64,000 bases of DNA, from the NCBI GenBank assembly GCA_021775315.1, contig JAJFIC010000058.1, positions 31,559 through 95,558 of the forward strand, written 5' to 3'. Position 1 is the stretch's first letter. Every line of letters begins with the position of its first letter. The notes beneath the pieces were generated by a model that was not told the DNA's origin, did no database searches, and worked only from the letters and a program-made list of their open reading frames with translations. This document shows positions 48,776 to 58,836 of the stretch, piece after piece. The stretch comes from Paracoccaceae bacterium. Its GTDB lineage: Bacteria; Pseudomonadota; Alphaproteobacteria; Rhodobacterales; Rhodobacteraceae. The position numbers and the translations under genes were made by a program.

Positions 48776-50260
48776 ATGGCTGATCCCAAAACCAAGAACC
48801 TACTGATCCTCATCTCTGATGAGCATCGCAAAGATGCAATGGGCTGTGTGGGTCATCCGATCGTGAAAACACCCAATCTGGACGCATTGGCCGCGCGTGG
48901 CAGTTTGTTTGAGAACGCCTATACGCCGTCCCCGATGTGCGTGCCAACACGCGCCGCGCTTGCTTGCGGAAACCATGTTCACAAAACCGGATTTTGGGAC
49001 AGCGCAACACCTTACGATGGCTCAGTCCGTAGTTGGATGCACCAATTGCGCGACGCTGGGGTCGACGTGGCCTCGATCGGCAAACTCCATTTCCGATCTG
49101 GCGAGGATGACAATGGGTTTTCCCAAGAAATAATGCCGATGCATGTCGTCGGCGGCGTTGGTTGGGCCGTCGGCCTGTTGCGCGAAAACCCGCCCGAATA
49201 TGACGCAGCGGCGGAACTGGCCGCGCAGGTTGGCGCAGGCAACAGCAGTTACACAGATTATGATCTGGCGATCACACAGGCCGCCGAACAATGGCTGCAT
49301 CAAAAGAAGGACACGACGCAACCATGGGCCGCGTTTGTTTCACTGGTCAGCCCGCATTACCCTTTGACCGCGCCGCAAGAGTTTTACGACATGTATGACC
49401 CGGCAAAGATGGACATGCCCGTCGGATATGAAACGCAATCGCGTCCCGATCATTCCGAACTTAGAAACGTGGCCAAATTCTTCAAATACGACCAGTATTT
49501 TGACGACCAAAAAATCCGGCAAGCCAAAGCCGCCTATTACGGCTTGACCAGTTTCATGGATCATTGTTTTGGCCGGGTCCTGCGCACGCTCACCGAAAGT
49601 GGTCAGGCCGATGACACGGTGATAATCTACATATCCGATCATGGCGACATGATGGGCGACCTTGGGTTCTGGACCAAACAGGTGATGTACGATGCCTCGG
49701 TCGGGGTTCCGATGATCGTTGCGGGGCCGGGCGTTCCAAAGGGTCGGCGCGTCAAAACCGGCACGTCTTTGCTTGATCTGGCGGCAACGGCCATTGACGT
49801 TGCAGGGCTTGAACATGACCCCGTTCGCGGCACACTTCCCGGTCAATCGCTGCGGGAAATCGCGCAAAATGACGACGATCCGGACAGAACAATTTTCAGC
49901 GAATACCACGACGGGGGTTCGACCACAGGCACCTTTATGGTGCGCTGGCAGCAGTGGAAATATGTCTATTATGTCGGCCACACGCCGCAATTGTTCGACA
50001 TGAACGCAGACCCGCAGGAATTGAACAACCTCGCTATGCTTGGGGTGAATGATCCCGCCGTTCAGGAAGCCCTGATAGAAGGCGAGGCCAGACTCAGGCA
50101 GATATGTGATCCAGAAGCCGTAAACGACCAGTGTTTTGCCGATCAGAGGCGCCGGATTGCGGAACTGGGCGGCGAAGACGCCTGCCTGAACGCCTACACC
50201 TTCAATCACACCCCGACACCGACCGAGCAGGATGAATTGCAGAAAGGTTCTTCGGTTTAA
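48776..50260 (+). CDS. Type I sulfatase (Cys-type)
   Basis: 494-residue arylsulfatase-superfamily enzyme. The modification site is SPMCVPTRAAL with Cys55 in the CxPxR motif. Metal residues include Asp15 in ILISDEHR and the pair in YISDHGDMMGD. No signal peptide, so probably cytoplasmic, as with choline-sulfatase-like members. The Cys (not Ser) site matches the adjacent maturase, which is known from other anSMEs to act on Cys. Substrate unknown; a sulfated osmolyte or sugar is plausible in a marine organism. Confidence 0.9.
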   Translation: MADPKTKNLLILISDEHRKDAMGCVGHPIVKTPNLDALAARGSLFENAYTPSPMCVPTRAALACGNHVHKTGFWDSATPYDGSVRSWMHQLRDAGVDVASIGKLHFRSGEDDNGFSQEIMPMHVVGGVGWAVGLLRENPPEYDAAAELAAQVGAGNSSYTDYDLAITQAAEQWLHQKKDTTQPWAAFVSLVSPHYPLTAPQEFYDMYDPAKMDMPVGYETQSRPDHSELRNVAKFFKYDQYFDDQKIRQAKAAYYGLTSFMDHCFGRVLRTLTESGQADDTVIIYISDHGDMMGDLGFWTKQVMYDASVGVPMIVAGPGVPKGRRVKTGTSLLDLAATAIDVAGLEHDPVRGTLPGQSLREIAQNDDDPDRTIFSEYHDGGSTTGTFMVRWQQWKYVYYVGHTPQLFDMNADPQELNNLAMLGVNDPAVQEALIEGEARLRQICDPEAVNDQCFADQRRRIAELGGEDACLNAYTFNHTPTPTEQDELQKGSSV

Positions 50261-50329
50261 GCCAAATTAACGTTTTTCTGCGACGCCTCAAATTCCGGCA
50301 TTGCGGATCGTGCGATTGCGTTGCCCAAG

Positions 50330-51103
50330 TTACACTGAAATCGAGACGAAGAAATAGATCGTCAAAAATACACCAAATATTGTCACGCTGGTCCTCAGTG
50401 CCTTTTGTGGAACACGCTTTGATACTGATCCCCCAAGATACCCACCAACCGCAGCGCCCAGCATCATAATAATCGCGTGGGGAATTGAGACCGCACCGCT
50501 GAAGCCATAAACCACCACCGAAAGCAGGCTGATCGCTGCGATAACGCCATTTTTCAATGCGTTCGCGATGTGGAAATCATCATAGCCGCTCAGGACCAGC
50601 GCCGCCAAGATTATCTGGCCAAGACCAGCGCCGAAGTACCCGCCATATATCGAAAACATAAAGAGAAGAAGCAGCGGAATGATTGCGCCTTTCTTGGTCG
50701 GCCCGCCCTTTCGCCTTTCAACAGCGTCTCGAATGTAAGGCGCGGTCGCGAACAAAACTGTCGCAAACCCCATCAGATACGGCACGGCGGATGCGAACAA
50801 GTTGCCGCCAAGGTTGACGAGGGCAAGTGCGCCAATAAGGCCACCAATGGCGCCGGACGCGAGCGGCGCAATCAGCTCTCGCCCCAGTGTCTTGAGTTCG
50901 ACCCGAAAGGCCGGAAGGGCCGCAAAATTGCTTGGCACCAACGCCACAAAATTGGTGGCATTGGCCACAAGAGGCGTAAGCCCGGACAACATCAACGCCG
51001 GAAATGTGAAAAACGTTGCCCCACCAGCGACGGCATCTAAGGCACCCGCCGCCATCCCCGCCACAAACAGCAGCAGCGACATTCCAATTCCAAGATCAAA
51101 CAT
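50330..51103 (-). CDS. TSUP (TauE/SafE-type) membrane exporter
   Basis: About 257 residues with seven to eight hydrophobic segments in two repeats, each carrying the family's glycine-rich helix (GALDAVAGGATFFTFPALMLSGL and YGGYFGAGLGQIILAALVLSGY). Members move sulfite, sulfoacetate or other organosulfur anions. Next to a sulfatase, an oxidised sulfur anion is a sensible guess. The N-terminal start is uncertain (ATG at 51103 used; 51121 and 51082 are alternatives). Confidence 0.82.
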   Translation of the reverse strand: MFDLGIGMSLLLFVAGMAAGALDAVAGGATFFTFPALMLSGLTPLVANATNFVALVPSNFAALPAFRVELKTLGRELIAPLASGAIGGLIGALALVNLGGNLFASAVPYLMGFATVLFATAPYIRDAVERRKGGPTKKGAIIPLLLLFMFSIYGGYFGAGLGQIILAALVLSGYDDFHIANALKNGVIAAISLLSVVVYGFSGAVSIPHAIIMMLGAAVGGYLGGSVSKRVPQKALRTSVTIFGVFLTIYFFVSISV

Positions 51104-51250
51104 GAAAAGACTACACTTCATTCCAGCGTTGCGGGCAAGGCTACACCCGCGCCACACCATTCCACATCCACACCGGTCGCTGGTTGCTTGACCGTTTGCG
51201 ATCCACGTGCAAGCGTTCCTGCGCAACCCGCCCAGATTTTAAGGAACCCT

Positions 51251-52468
51251 ATGGCACAGTCCCAACCTCCGCGCCCAGCCCAGTTGAACACGGCCATTTT
51301 TGCCGGTTGCATGATTGCGTTTCTTGGCTTTGGTTTCGCGGCAACCTTTGGGGTCTTTCTGGCACCGATGTCCGCAGATCTTGGCTGGGGCCGTGAAACG
51401 TTTTCACTGTCCGTGGCGATACAATTGCTGACCTGGGGGTTTGTGCAACCCGTGGCCGGGGCCATTGCAGACAGGTATGGAACCGCGCGAGTTCTGGGCT
51501 TTGGCGCGATCTGCGCGGGGCTGGGCTTCGTGCTGCGAGGCGTTGTTACGGATCCCACCCTGTTCATTCTGACGGGCATTCTGGTCGGCGCGGGCACGGG
51601 TGCTGCATCCTTTCCCATCGTCATCGGCGCGCTTGGGAAAATCGTATCGCCCGAGCGGCGCAGTTTCATTCTGGGGTTGGGAACGGCCGCCGCATCGCTT
51701 GGCATGTTCGTTGCCGCCCCATCGGCGATAACCATGATTGGTGCCGTAGGTTGGCAAACCGCATTGCTGTTCATCGGGTGCAGCTTTGCCCTTATTCTGC
51801 CATTCCTGATCTTCATCGCACGGGTGTCAGCCCCAACCGCGTCAGGGTCAAGCGCGCAGGATTTTGGCAATGCGATAAAGACTGCGTTCACGGATCGCAG
51901 CTATCTCTGCCTGTTCTTTGGCTTTTTCGTCTGCGGGTTTCATGTAGCGTTCATTCAGACGCATCTGCCGGCCTATGTGGCCGATATGGGTCTAGCCGCG
52001 TGGCTGGGCGGATGGTCACTTGCGCTGATCGGGCTGTTTAATGTTGGCGGCTCGTTTTTGTCTGGCTGGTCCGGGCAGGTTTATTCAAAAAAGAAGGTGT
52101 TAAGTGGTATCTATTTCGCCCGCTCCATTGTCATTGCCATTTTCATAATGGTGCCGATATCAGAACAAACTGTACTGGTCTTTTCGGCTCTGATGGGCGT
52201 GCTCTGGCTGTCCACTGTGCCTTTAACCATGGGGCTTGTGGCGCAGACCCAGGGGCTTAAGTTTCTGTCGACACTGGCGGGGCTGGTGTTCCTAAGCCAT
52301 CAAACCGGAAGCTTCATCGGGGCATGGCTTGGCGGTCGAATTTTTGACCTCAATCAGGACTACACGCCAATGTGGTGGGCCGCGATTATACTGGGGCTTC
52401 TGGCGGCGGTCATACATCTTCCCATTCGCGAAGAACCGGGGCCACTGGCACGGGCCGAGATGACGTGA
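51251..52468 (+). CDS. MFS transporter (monocarboxylate/oxalate-like)
   Basis: 405-residue major facilitator with twelve predicted spans. It has LAPMSADLGWGRETFSLSVAIQLL and ADRYGTARVLGFGA in the first half, as in the OFA/MCT-like subgroup for organic acids. AAGGA lies six bases before the ATG. It stands between the sulfatase region and the homoprotocatechuate operon, convergent to the latter, so it could serve either. Confidence 0.85.
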   Translation: MAQSQPPRPAQLNTAIFAGCMIAFLGFGFAATFGVFLAPMSADLGWGRETFSLSVAIQLLTWGFVQPVAGAIADRYGTARVLGFGAICAGLGFVLRGVVTDPTLFILTGILVGAGTGAASFPIVIGALGKIVSPERRSFILGLGTAAASLGMFVAAPSAITMIGAVGWQTALLFIGCSFALILPFLIFIARVSAPTASGSSAQDFGNAIKTAFTDRSYLCLFFGFFVCGFHVAFIQTHLPAYVADMGLAAWLGGWSLALIGLFNVGGSFLSGWSGQVYSKKKVLSGIYFARSIVIAIFIMVPISEQTVLVFSALMGVLWLSTVPLTMGLVAQTQGLKFLSTLAGLVFLSHQTGSFIGAWLGGRIFDLNQDYTPMWWAAIILGLLAAVIHLPIREEPGPLARAEMT

Positions 52469-52647
52469 TGTCCCTGCGGAACTAAAGGCGGGGCCACATG
52501 GGCCGTTTCAGGCCCTGCGGGTCAGGATGCCCGCCACGGACATTGTGAACAAAATCCGAAACCAGTGGTGCGCGGTGACACGAACCGGGGGGCAAAGCTG
52601 TTGCAGATATTGCTGTCTGATTGCGTCGCGGCGCCGCCGGTTGGGCA

Positions 52648-52800
52648 TTGATCCGGCAATGACCTGTATCTGCCCGATGATCGACCGCAGATTGTTGGCG
52701 CGTGTTCCGCGCCAATCAGCAGCCAGTCAACCCCAGCCAACAACCCATCCGGGATTTGCCTGTCTTGAGGGCAACCATGAACGGATGTGGGGTGCAGGCA
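52648..52800 (-). pseudogene. hpaI: Relic of hpaI (4-hydroxy-2-oxoheptanedioate aldolase)
   Basis: Read across three frames, the minus strand gives the start of an HpaI aldolase: MPAP, then HPFMVALKTGKSRMGCWLGL, then AGVDWLLIGAEHAP, then NNLRSIIGQIQVIAGS. These match the family N-terminus (FKxALKAGxxQIGLWLGL...AGFDWLLIDGEHAPN). About ten codons are missing after WLGL, and frame changes occur after MPAP and within EHAPN. The remaining four-fifths of the gene is gone; 52469-52647 holds no recognisable continuation. Position and strand are those of the last gene of the hpa operon, 63 bases after hpaG. It cannot make an aldolase. Confidence 0.8.
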
Positions 52801-52862
52801 TAGGATTTCCTTTAGGCGTGGTTGATATCAACAGACCCAAACGGGCCGGAAACGACGGGGCC

Positions 52863-53717
52863 CTATACGACCTCGTCGGCGACACCGTTGCGCAGCGTAC
52901 CAATGCCTTCTACTTCGACTTCCACCACGTCACCGGGTTTCAGGTAACGCGGCGGATCAAACCGCGCACCTGCGCCGGTCGGGGTGCCGGTGACGATGAT
53001 GTCGCCCGGCTCTAGCGTCATAAAGGTCGAGATATATTCGATTTCGCGGCGGATCGGGAACATCATGCGGCTTAGCACATCATCCTGCCGGACCTCGCCG
53101 TTTACGCGGGTGATGATACGGGCGTCATCCAGTTGGGCGGCATCGGTGAACGGCACCAGCCACGGGCCAATCGCGCCCGAATTGTCCCAGTTCTTGCCTT
53201 GGGTGACGTTGAACTTGGCGTGCCGCACCCAATCCCGGATCGTGCCTTCGTTGCACAGCGTCAGGGCGGCAATGTGGTCATAGGCGTCGCCTTGGCTGAT
53301 CCGACGGCCCTTTTTGCCGATCACGATGGCCACTTCGCCCTCGTAATCCAGCGTTTCGTTTTCCGGCGGGCGGATCAGGTTGCGGTCATGGCCGGTGAAC
53401 CCGCTGGCAAAGCGCGGAAACAGCGACATATATTTCGGCTGGGCGCTGCCATCTTTGTATTCGGCGTTGCGATCAGGAAAGTTCACCCCAACGCACAGAA
53501 TGCGGCGGGCGTTGGGCATCACCATCTCATAGACAAATTCTTTATGCGTGACTGACATGCCCTCGGCGATTTTGATCAGATCGGAAAGCCCTTCGGCGGC
53601 AATCGCGTCATAGAGGGTCGGCCATTTTGGAAATAACGGCGACAGGGCGATCATGCCCTTATCGGTAACCGCGCCATAGAAAGTTTCGCCATCGGCGGTA
53701 TAGGTTGCAAAACGCAT
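52863..53717 (-). CDS. hpaG: FAH-family isomerase/decarboxylase, HpaG-like
   Basis: 284-residue fumarylacetoacetate-hydrolase-fold enzyme with ILCVGVNFPDRNAEY, the metal-binding DYEGEVAIVIGK and IIVTGTPTGAG motifs. In this operon it fits 5-oxopent-3-ene-1,2,5-tricarboxylate decarboxylase/HHDD isomerase. It is a single-domain protein, unlike the duplicated E. coli HpaG. Starts 3 bases after gabD. Other FAH-family hydrolase functions cannot be excluded without context. Confidence 0.82.
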   Translation of the reverse strand: MRFATYTADGETFYGAVTDKGMIALSPLFPKWPTLYDAIAAEGLSDLIKIAEGMSVTHKEFVYEMVMPNARRILCVGVNFPDRNAEYKDGSAQPKYMSLFPRFASGFTGHDRNLIRPPENETLDYEGEVAIVIGKKGRRISQGDAYDHIAALTLCNEGTIRDWVRHAKFNVTQGKNWDNSGAIGPWLVPFTDAAQLDDARIITRVNGEVRQDDVLSRMMFPIRREIEYISTFMTLEPGDIIVTGTPTGAGARFDPPRYLKPGDVVEVEVEGIGTLRNGVADEVV

Positions 53718-53720
53718 CTC

Positions 53721-55193
53721 TTACTCCTCATCGGCGGGGTTGATGCCGCCCATACACAGATATTTCAGTTCCATAAAATCATCGAGCCCGTGGCGCGATC
53801 CTTCGCGACCAAGTCCAGACATTTTAACCCCGCCAAAAGGTGCCTCAGCGGTTGAGATCAAGCCAGTATTGATACCCACCATACCATAATCCAACGCCTC
53901 GCCGACCCGCCATGTGCGGGCCATATCGCGGGTGTAGAAATATGAGGCGAGGCCGAAATCAGTGTCGTTTGCGGCCTCAATAACTTCCTTTTCCGTTTCA
54001 AACCTGAACAGCGGCGCAACCGGGCCAAAGGTTTCTTCAGTCGCAACAGCCATCGCGGAGGTCACGCCCGTCAGGATTGTCGGTTCATAAAAAGTACCGC
54101 CCAGCGCGTGACGTTTACCGCCATGCAGGATCAGCGCACCTTTGGATGTGGCATCGGCAATATGTTCCTCGACCTTGGCCACGGCAGCGTCGTCAATCAG
54201 CGGGCCAAACACGATGCCCGCATCAAAACCATTGCCAGTCGGCAGGGTCGCCACCTTGGCCGCCAGCTTTTCGGCAAAAGCGTCATAAATGCCCGACTGC
54301 ACGTAAATCCGGTTGGCACAAACGCAAGTCTGGCCATTGTTACGGAACTTGGCGATCACCGCCCCATCTACCGCCGCATCCAGATCAGCATCACTGAACA
54401 CGATGAACGGCGCGTTGCCGCCCAGTTCCAGCCCCAATTTCTTGATCGTTGGCGCGCATTGGGCATACAGCATCGCGCCAACTTCGGTCGAACCCGTAAA
54501 GGTTAGTTTTTGCACGATCTTGTTTGAGGTCATCTCGGCCCCGATGGCACTGGCCGAACCGGTCAGGACAGAAAACAGACCCGCAGGCAGCCCCGCGCGT
54601 TCCGCCAGAACCGCCAACGCAATGGCCGAAAACGGGGTTTGGCTGGCTGGTTTCAGCACCATCGAACAGCCCGCGGCAAAAGCCGGGCCAGCCTTGCGGG
54701 TGATCATGGCGTTGGGGAAATTCCAAGGTGTAATCGCAGCCACCACGCCAATGGGTTGCTTGATGGTGAGGATCCGCTTATCCGGCGCATGGCCGGGGGT
54801 CACGTCACCATAAGCACGCCGGGCTTCTTCTGCGAACCAGTCAATAAAACTAGCGCCATAGGCAATCTCGCCCTTAGCCTCGGCCAGTGGTTTGCCTTGT
54901 TCTGCGGTCAGGATTGCACCCAGATCATCCTGATTTTCCATCATCAGATCATACCAGCGGCGCAGCACTTGCCCCCGCTCTTTGGCGGTGCGCGCGGCCC
55001 AACCGTGGCGCGCTGTTTCAGCCGCCGCAATCGCCTCGGCGGTTTCTGCGGCGCCAAGTTTCGGCACATGCCCGATCACCTCGTCAGTGGCGGGGTTTGT
55101 CACGGCGATACCGGTTTCAGGGTTGGCTTCAACCCAGCGCGTACCAACATGGGCGGCCTGCCGCAGCAGGCTTTGATCATTCAGTGAAAGCAT
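53721..55193 (-). CDS. gabD: Succinate-semialdehyde dehydrogenase
   Basis: 490-residue NAD(P)-dependent aldehyde dehydrogenase of the GabD group. It has TPWNFPNAMITRKAGPAFAAGC (Rossmann region), LELGGNAPFIVF with the general-base Glu, and GQTCVCANR with the catalytic Cys, ending with GGVKMSGLGREGSRHG. It would oxidise succinic semialdehyde, the end product of the homoprotocatechuate pathway, to succinate. Located between hpaD and hpaG, unlike the E. coli operon. Confidence 0.88.
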   Translation of the reverse strand: MLSLNDQSLLRQAAHVGTRWVEANPETGIAVTNPATDEVIGHVPKLGAAETAEAIAAAETARHGWAARTAKERGQVLRRWYDLMMENQDDLGAILTAEQGKPLAEAKGEIAYGASFIDWFAEEARRAYGDVTPGHAPDKRILTIKQPIGVVAAITPWNFPNAMITRKAGPAFAAGCSMVLKPASQTPFSAIALAVLAERAGLPAGLFSVLTGSASAIGAEMTSNKIVQKLTFTGSTEVGAMLYAQCAPTIKKLGLELGGNAPFIVFSDADLDAAVDGAVIAKFRNNGQTCVCANRIYVQSGIYDAFAEKLAAKVATLPTGNGFDAGIVFGPLIDDAAVAKVEEHIADATSKGALILHGGKRHALGGTFYEPTILTGVTSAMAVATEETFGPVAPLFRFETEKEVIEAANDTDFGLASYFYTRDMARTWRVGEALDYGMVGINTGLISTAEAPFGGVKMSGLGREGSRHGLDDFMELKYLCMGGINPADEE

Positions 55194-55212
55194 GATGATG
55201 ACTTTGATTTAT

Positions 55213-55237
55213 GCCCCGCCTGACATTCAGGCGGGGC
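55213..55237 (-). other. Perfect 11-bp hairpin between hpaD and gabD
   Basis: GCCCCGCCTGA pairs perfectly with its complement around a CAT loop, between the hpaD stop and the gabD start. No T-tract follows, so it is likely an intercistronic stabiliser or pause rather than a terminator. Confidence 0.55.
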
Positions 55238-55245
55238 TGAAATGG

Positions 55246-56100
55246 TTACTGAACCGGGAAAACCACGTTTGTCTGGCCAGTGCCGGAAGATGGGAAATAC
55301 GGCGTCACGACCTCGCATTTGGCGTCGTATTTATCCCAACCCAATGCGCCATACAGCATGGCAGTATCGTGCATGGAACCTTCGCCGCTGCAAAGATTGG
55401 CGTATTCCTCGAGCATTTTCAGGAATGTCGCGTGATCGCCGCTTTTCCACATCTCAAGCACGTGTAGGTCCATCTGGCGGTTGAATTCCGACGAAATGGT
55501 GAAAGTGCCGTTATTGGCGGCATAATCCTTGTTGGCCCAGATCTTGTGGCTGAGCGAACCTGACGCGACCAACAGAACCTTTTCATCGCTGGCCTCAATC
55601 GCCTCGCGGATGGCTTCGCCAACCCGGCGGCTTTCCTCATGGCTGTGAACCGTACACCAGGCCGCGATGGATACCACGTTCATCTTGTGCTCGCGCGACA
55701 TGAACCGCATCGGCACCAGCGTGCCGTATTCCAGTTCCAGACTGTCAAGCTGGTGGCTCAGTGTGTAGACACCCTTGTCGCACGCAATCTTGGCAATCGC
55801 ATCACCAAGGGCGGCGTTGCCGGTGTATTCGTATTCCAGATTTTGGATGAATTGCGGAAACTCGTTCGAGGTAAACAACCCGCCGAATTTGTGGTTGGAA
55901 TTGATGTGGAAACCGGCGTTCACCACCCAATGTGTGTCACAGATGACGACCGTGGTGGCCCCCAATTCTTTGGCGCGGCGGGCAATTTCGCGGTGCCCGT
56001 CAATCGCTGGCTGACGTTTGCCTTTTACCGGGCCTTCCTGCTCGGACATAAGCATAGTCGGCACGTGGGTGCATTTTGCGGCGAGGACTAATTCTCCCAT
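55246..56100 (-). CDS. hpaD: 3,4-dihydroxyphenylacetate 2,3-dioxygenase
   Basis: 284-residue class III (LigB-type) extradiol dioxygenase that opens the ring of homoprotocatechuate. Iron ligands are likely His in KCTHVPTML and in VICDTHWVVNAGFH; the active-site VASGSLSHKIW is also typical. Lies between hpaE and gabD. Assignment rests on family plus the complete hpa context. Confidence 0.9.
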   Translation of the reverse strand: MGELVLAAKCTHVPTMLMSEQEGPVKGKRQPAIDGHREIARRAKELGATTVVICDTHWVVNAGFHINSNHKFGGLFTSNEFPQFIQNLEYEYTGNAALGDAIAKIACDKGVYTLSHQLDSLELEYGTLVPMRFMSREHKMNVVSIAAWCTVHSHEESRRVGEAIREAIEASDEKVLLVASGSLSHKIWANKDYAANNGTFTISSEFNRQMDLHVLEMWKSGDHATFLKMLEEYANLCSGEGSMHDTAMLYGALGWDKYDAKCEVVTPYFPSSGTGQTNVVFPVQ

Positions 56101-56156
56101 TTCTTCCGTTCCTTATCTGGTTTTAGGGTGTATTCCCGTTCGTTCCGTAACGCGCC

Positions 56157-57661
<1,505 letters not shown>

Positions 57662-57665
<4 letters not shown>

Positions 57666-58051
57666 GATGATGTCTCCAGATGGTCGCGGATCGTTCCGAA
57701 TTTTGGCGAAAGGTCAGGGTCGATGTCGCGCATCTCAAGGGACAGCGCGATCGGATATTTGCTCATAACACCGGCCAGATAGGCGCGGGCAACCGCAAAA
57801 ATACGCGCGGTCGCGTCCTTCTTAACGTCCGGTGCCCGACCACCACGCAGGCGGATTGAAATATCGACAAACCCATGTTTGGGATTACCGTCGGCAATGG
57901 CATAGTGATCCACCCGCACAGCGCGCACCCGAACACCCGCCGCCGGAAAGGCATCAATTTCGGTTGCCGTGGCGCGAATATGTTCACACAGCCCGCCAAA
58001 ATCGACCTTCTCTTCCAGATTTCCGGAATATTCGATATGAAAGTGCGGCAC
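57662..58051 (-). CDS. hpaF: 5-carboxymethyl-2-hydroxymuconate delta-isomerase
   Basis: 129-residue tautomerase-like enzyme with the catalytic N-terminal proline exposed after Met (MPHFHIEYSGNLEE) and the family segment DHYAIADGNPKHGFVDISIRLRGGR. It isomerises the muconate in the homoprotocatechuate pathway. First gene of the operon, GTG start with GGAAA upstream, facing hpaR. Confidence 0.9.
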
Positions 58052-58074
58052 GGTATTTCCTTAGCTCGGCATTT

Positions 58075-58126
58075 CCTAAACATGTTAACTATTGCGATGT
58101 TAGGCAATGATGTCTTGCGTTGTCAA
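58075..58126 (-). promoter_or_regulatory. hpa promoter with candidate HpaR operator
   Basis: On the minus strand TTGACA (58121-58126), an 18-base spacer and TAACAT (58097-58102) form a good promoter for hpaF. An inverted repeat CCTAAACAT/ATGTTAGG (58075-58083 with 58097-58104) covers the -10 region and the start site, where a MarR-type repressor would block transcription. Confidence 0.6.
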
Positions 58127-58184
58127 CAGCTTTCCTTAACATGGAAAGTAATTTCCCTCGATCCCGAGCCTAGGCTACATAAAC

Positions 58185-58622
58185 GTGAAACAAACGCTTC
58201 CTTCGACAACCCGATCCTTGCCAATCGCCCTTATTCGGGCGCGGGAAAATATTATGACCCCGATCCGCAGGATGCTGGCAGAATCAGGCCTGACAGAACA
58301 GCAATGGCGGGTGCTGCGGGTGTTGTCGGAATACGGACCGCAAGACGCGACCGAAGTTTCCGAGCGCGCCTGCCTGCTGTTGCCAAGCCTGACCCGGATC
58401 GTGCGGACATTGACGGAAAAGGGCCTGATCACACGCCAACAGGATAAGAGTGATCGCCGTCGCCAGACACTGGAAATCACCCTGGCTGGCCGCAAGATCA
58501 TCGACGAAAACTATCAGCAGGCCGTCAGTATTGTCGGTGATTTCAAGGCACGTCTGGGCGCGGAAAATTACGAACTTTTACTGGACCTGCTGGGCGCGCT
58601 TTCAAGTCCGCTGGACAAATGA
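58185..58622 (+). CDS. hpaR: MarR-family regulator HpaR
   Basis: 145-residue winged-helix repressor that releases the hpa operon in the presence of hydroxyphenylacetate-type compounds. It has TEQQWRVLRVLSEYGPQDATEVSERACLLLPSLTRIVRTL, the segment specific to HpaR, and the wing DKSDRRRQTLEITLAG. Start GTG, divergent from hpaF. Confidence 0.9.
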   Translation: MKQTLPSTTRSLPIALIRARENIMTPIRRMLAESGLTEQQWRVLRVLSEYGPQDATEVSERACLLLPSLTRIVRTLTEKGLITRQQDKSDRRRQTLEITLAGRKIIDENYQQAVSIVGDFKARLGAENYELLLDLLGALSSPLDK

Positions 58623-58836
58623 CACAGGCGAAATGCGTAAGTTACAGTCGCTTGACGCCTGCATTTTTGCCATACGGGCAACCTCGCCCGGATCGGGGCT
58701 CATCGACATCAGGGCCGGGTGAACCTGTTCGCCGCTACCGCGATAATACCCCACATCCCGCCGCTGTCGCGAATTGACAAGCCTTCGGCGCAACGATCAC
58801 AGTATCCCTGCACTGAAATAACGGCAGGATTGCGCG

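Noticed and set aside
52527..53015. A 162-codon plus-strand frame over the gap after hpaG
   Set aside because: It lies antisense to the hpaI relic and runs into hpaG; no family similarity.
55213..55237. Hairpin between hpaD and gabD as a rho-independent terminator
   Set aside because: The stem is perfect but neither strand has a following T-run, so it is listed only as a structural element.
58602..58793. Minus-strand frame of 63 codons between hpaR and the enolase-family gene (segment EQVHPALMSMSPDPGEVARMAK)
   Set aside because: It looks protein-like and might be a gene relic, but I could not assign it to any family and it overlaps the end of hpaR.
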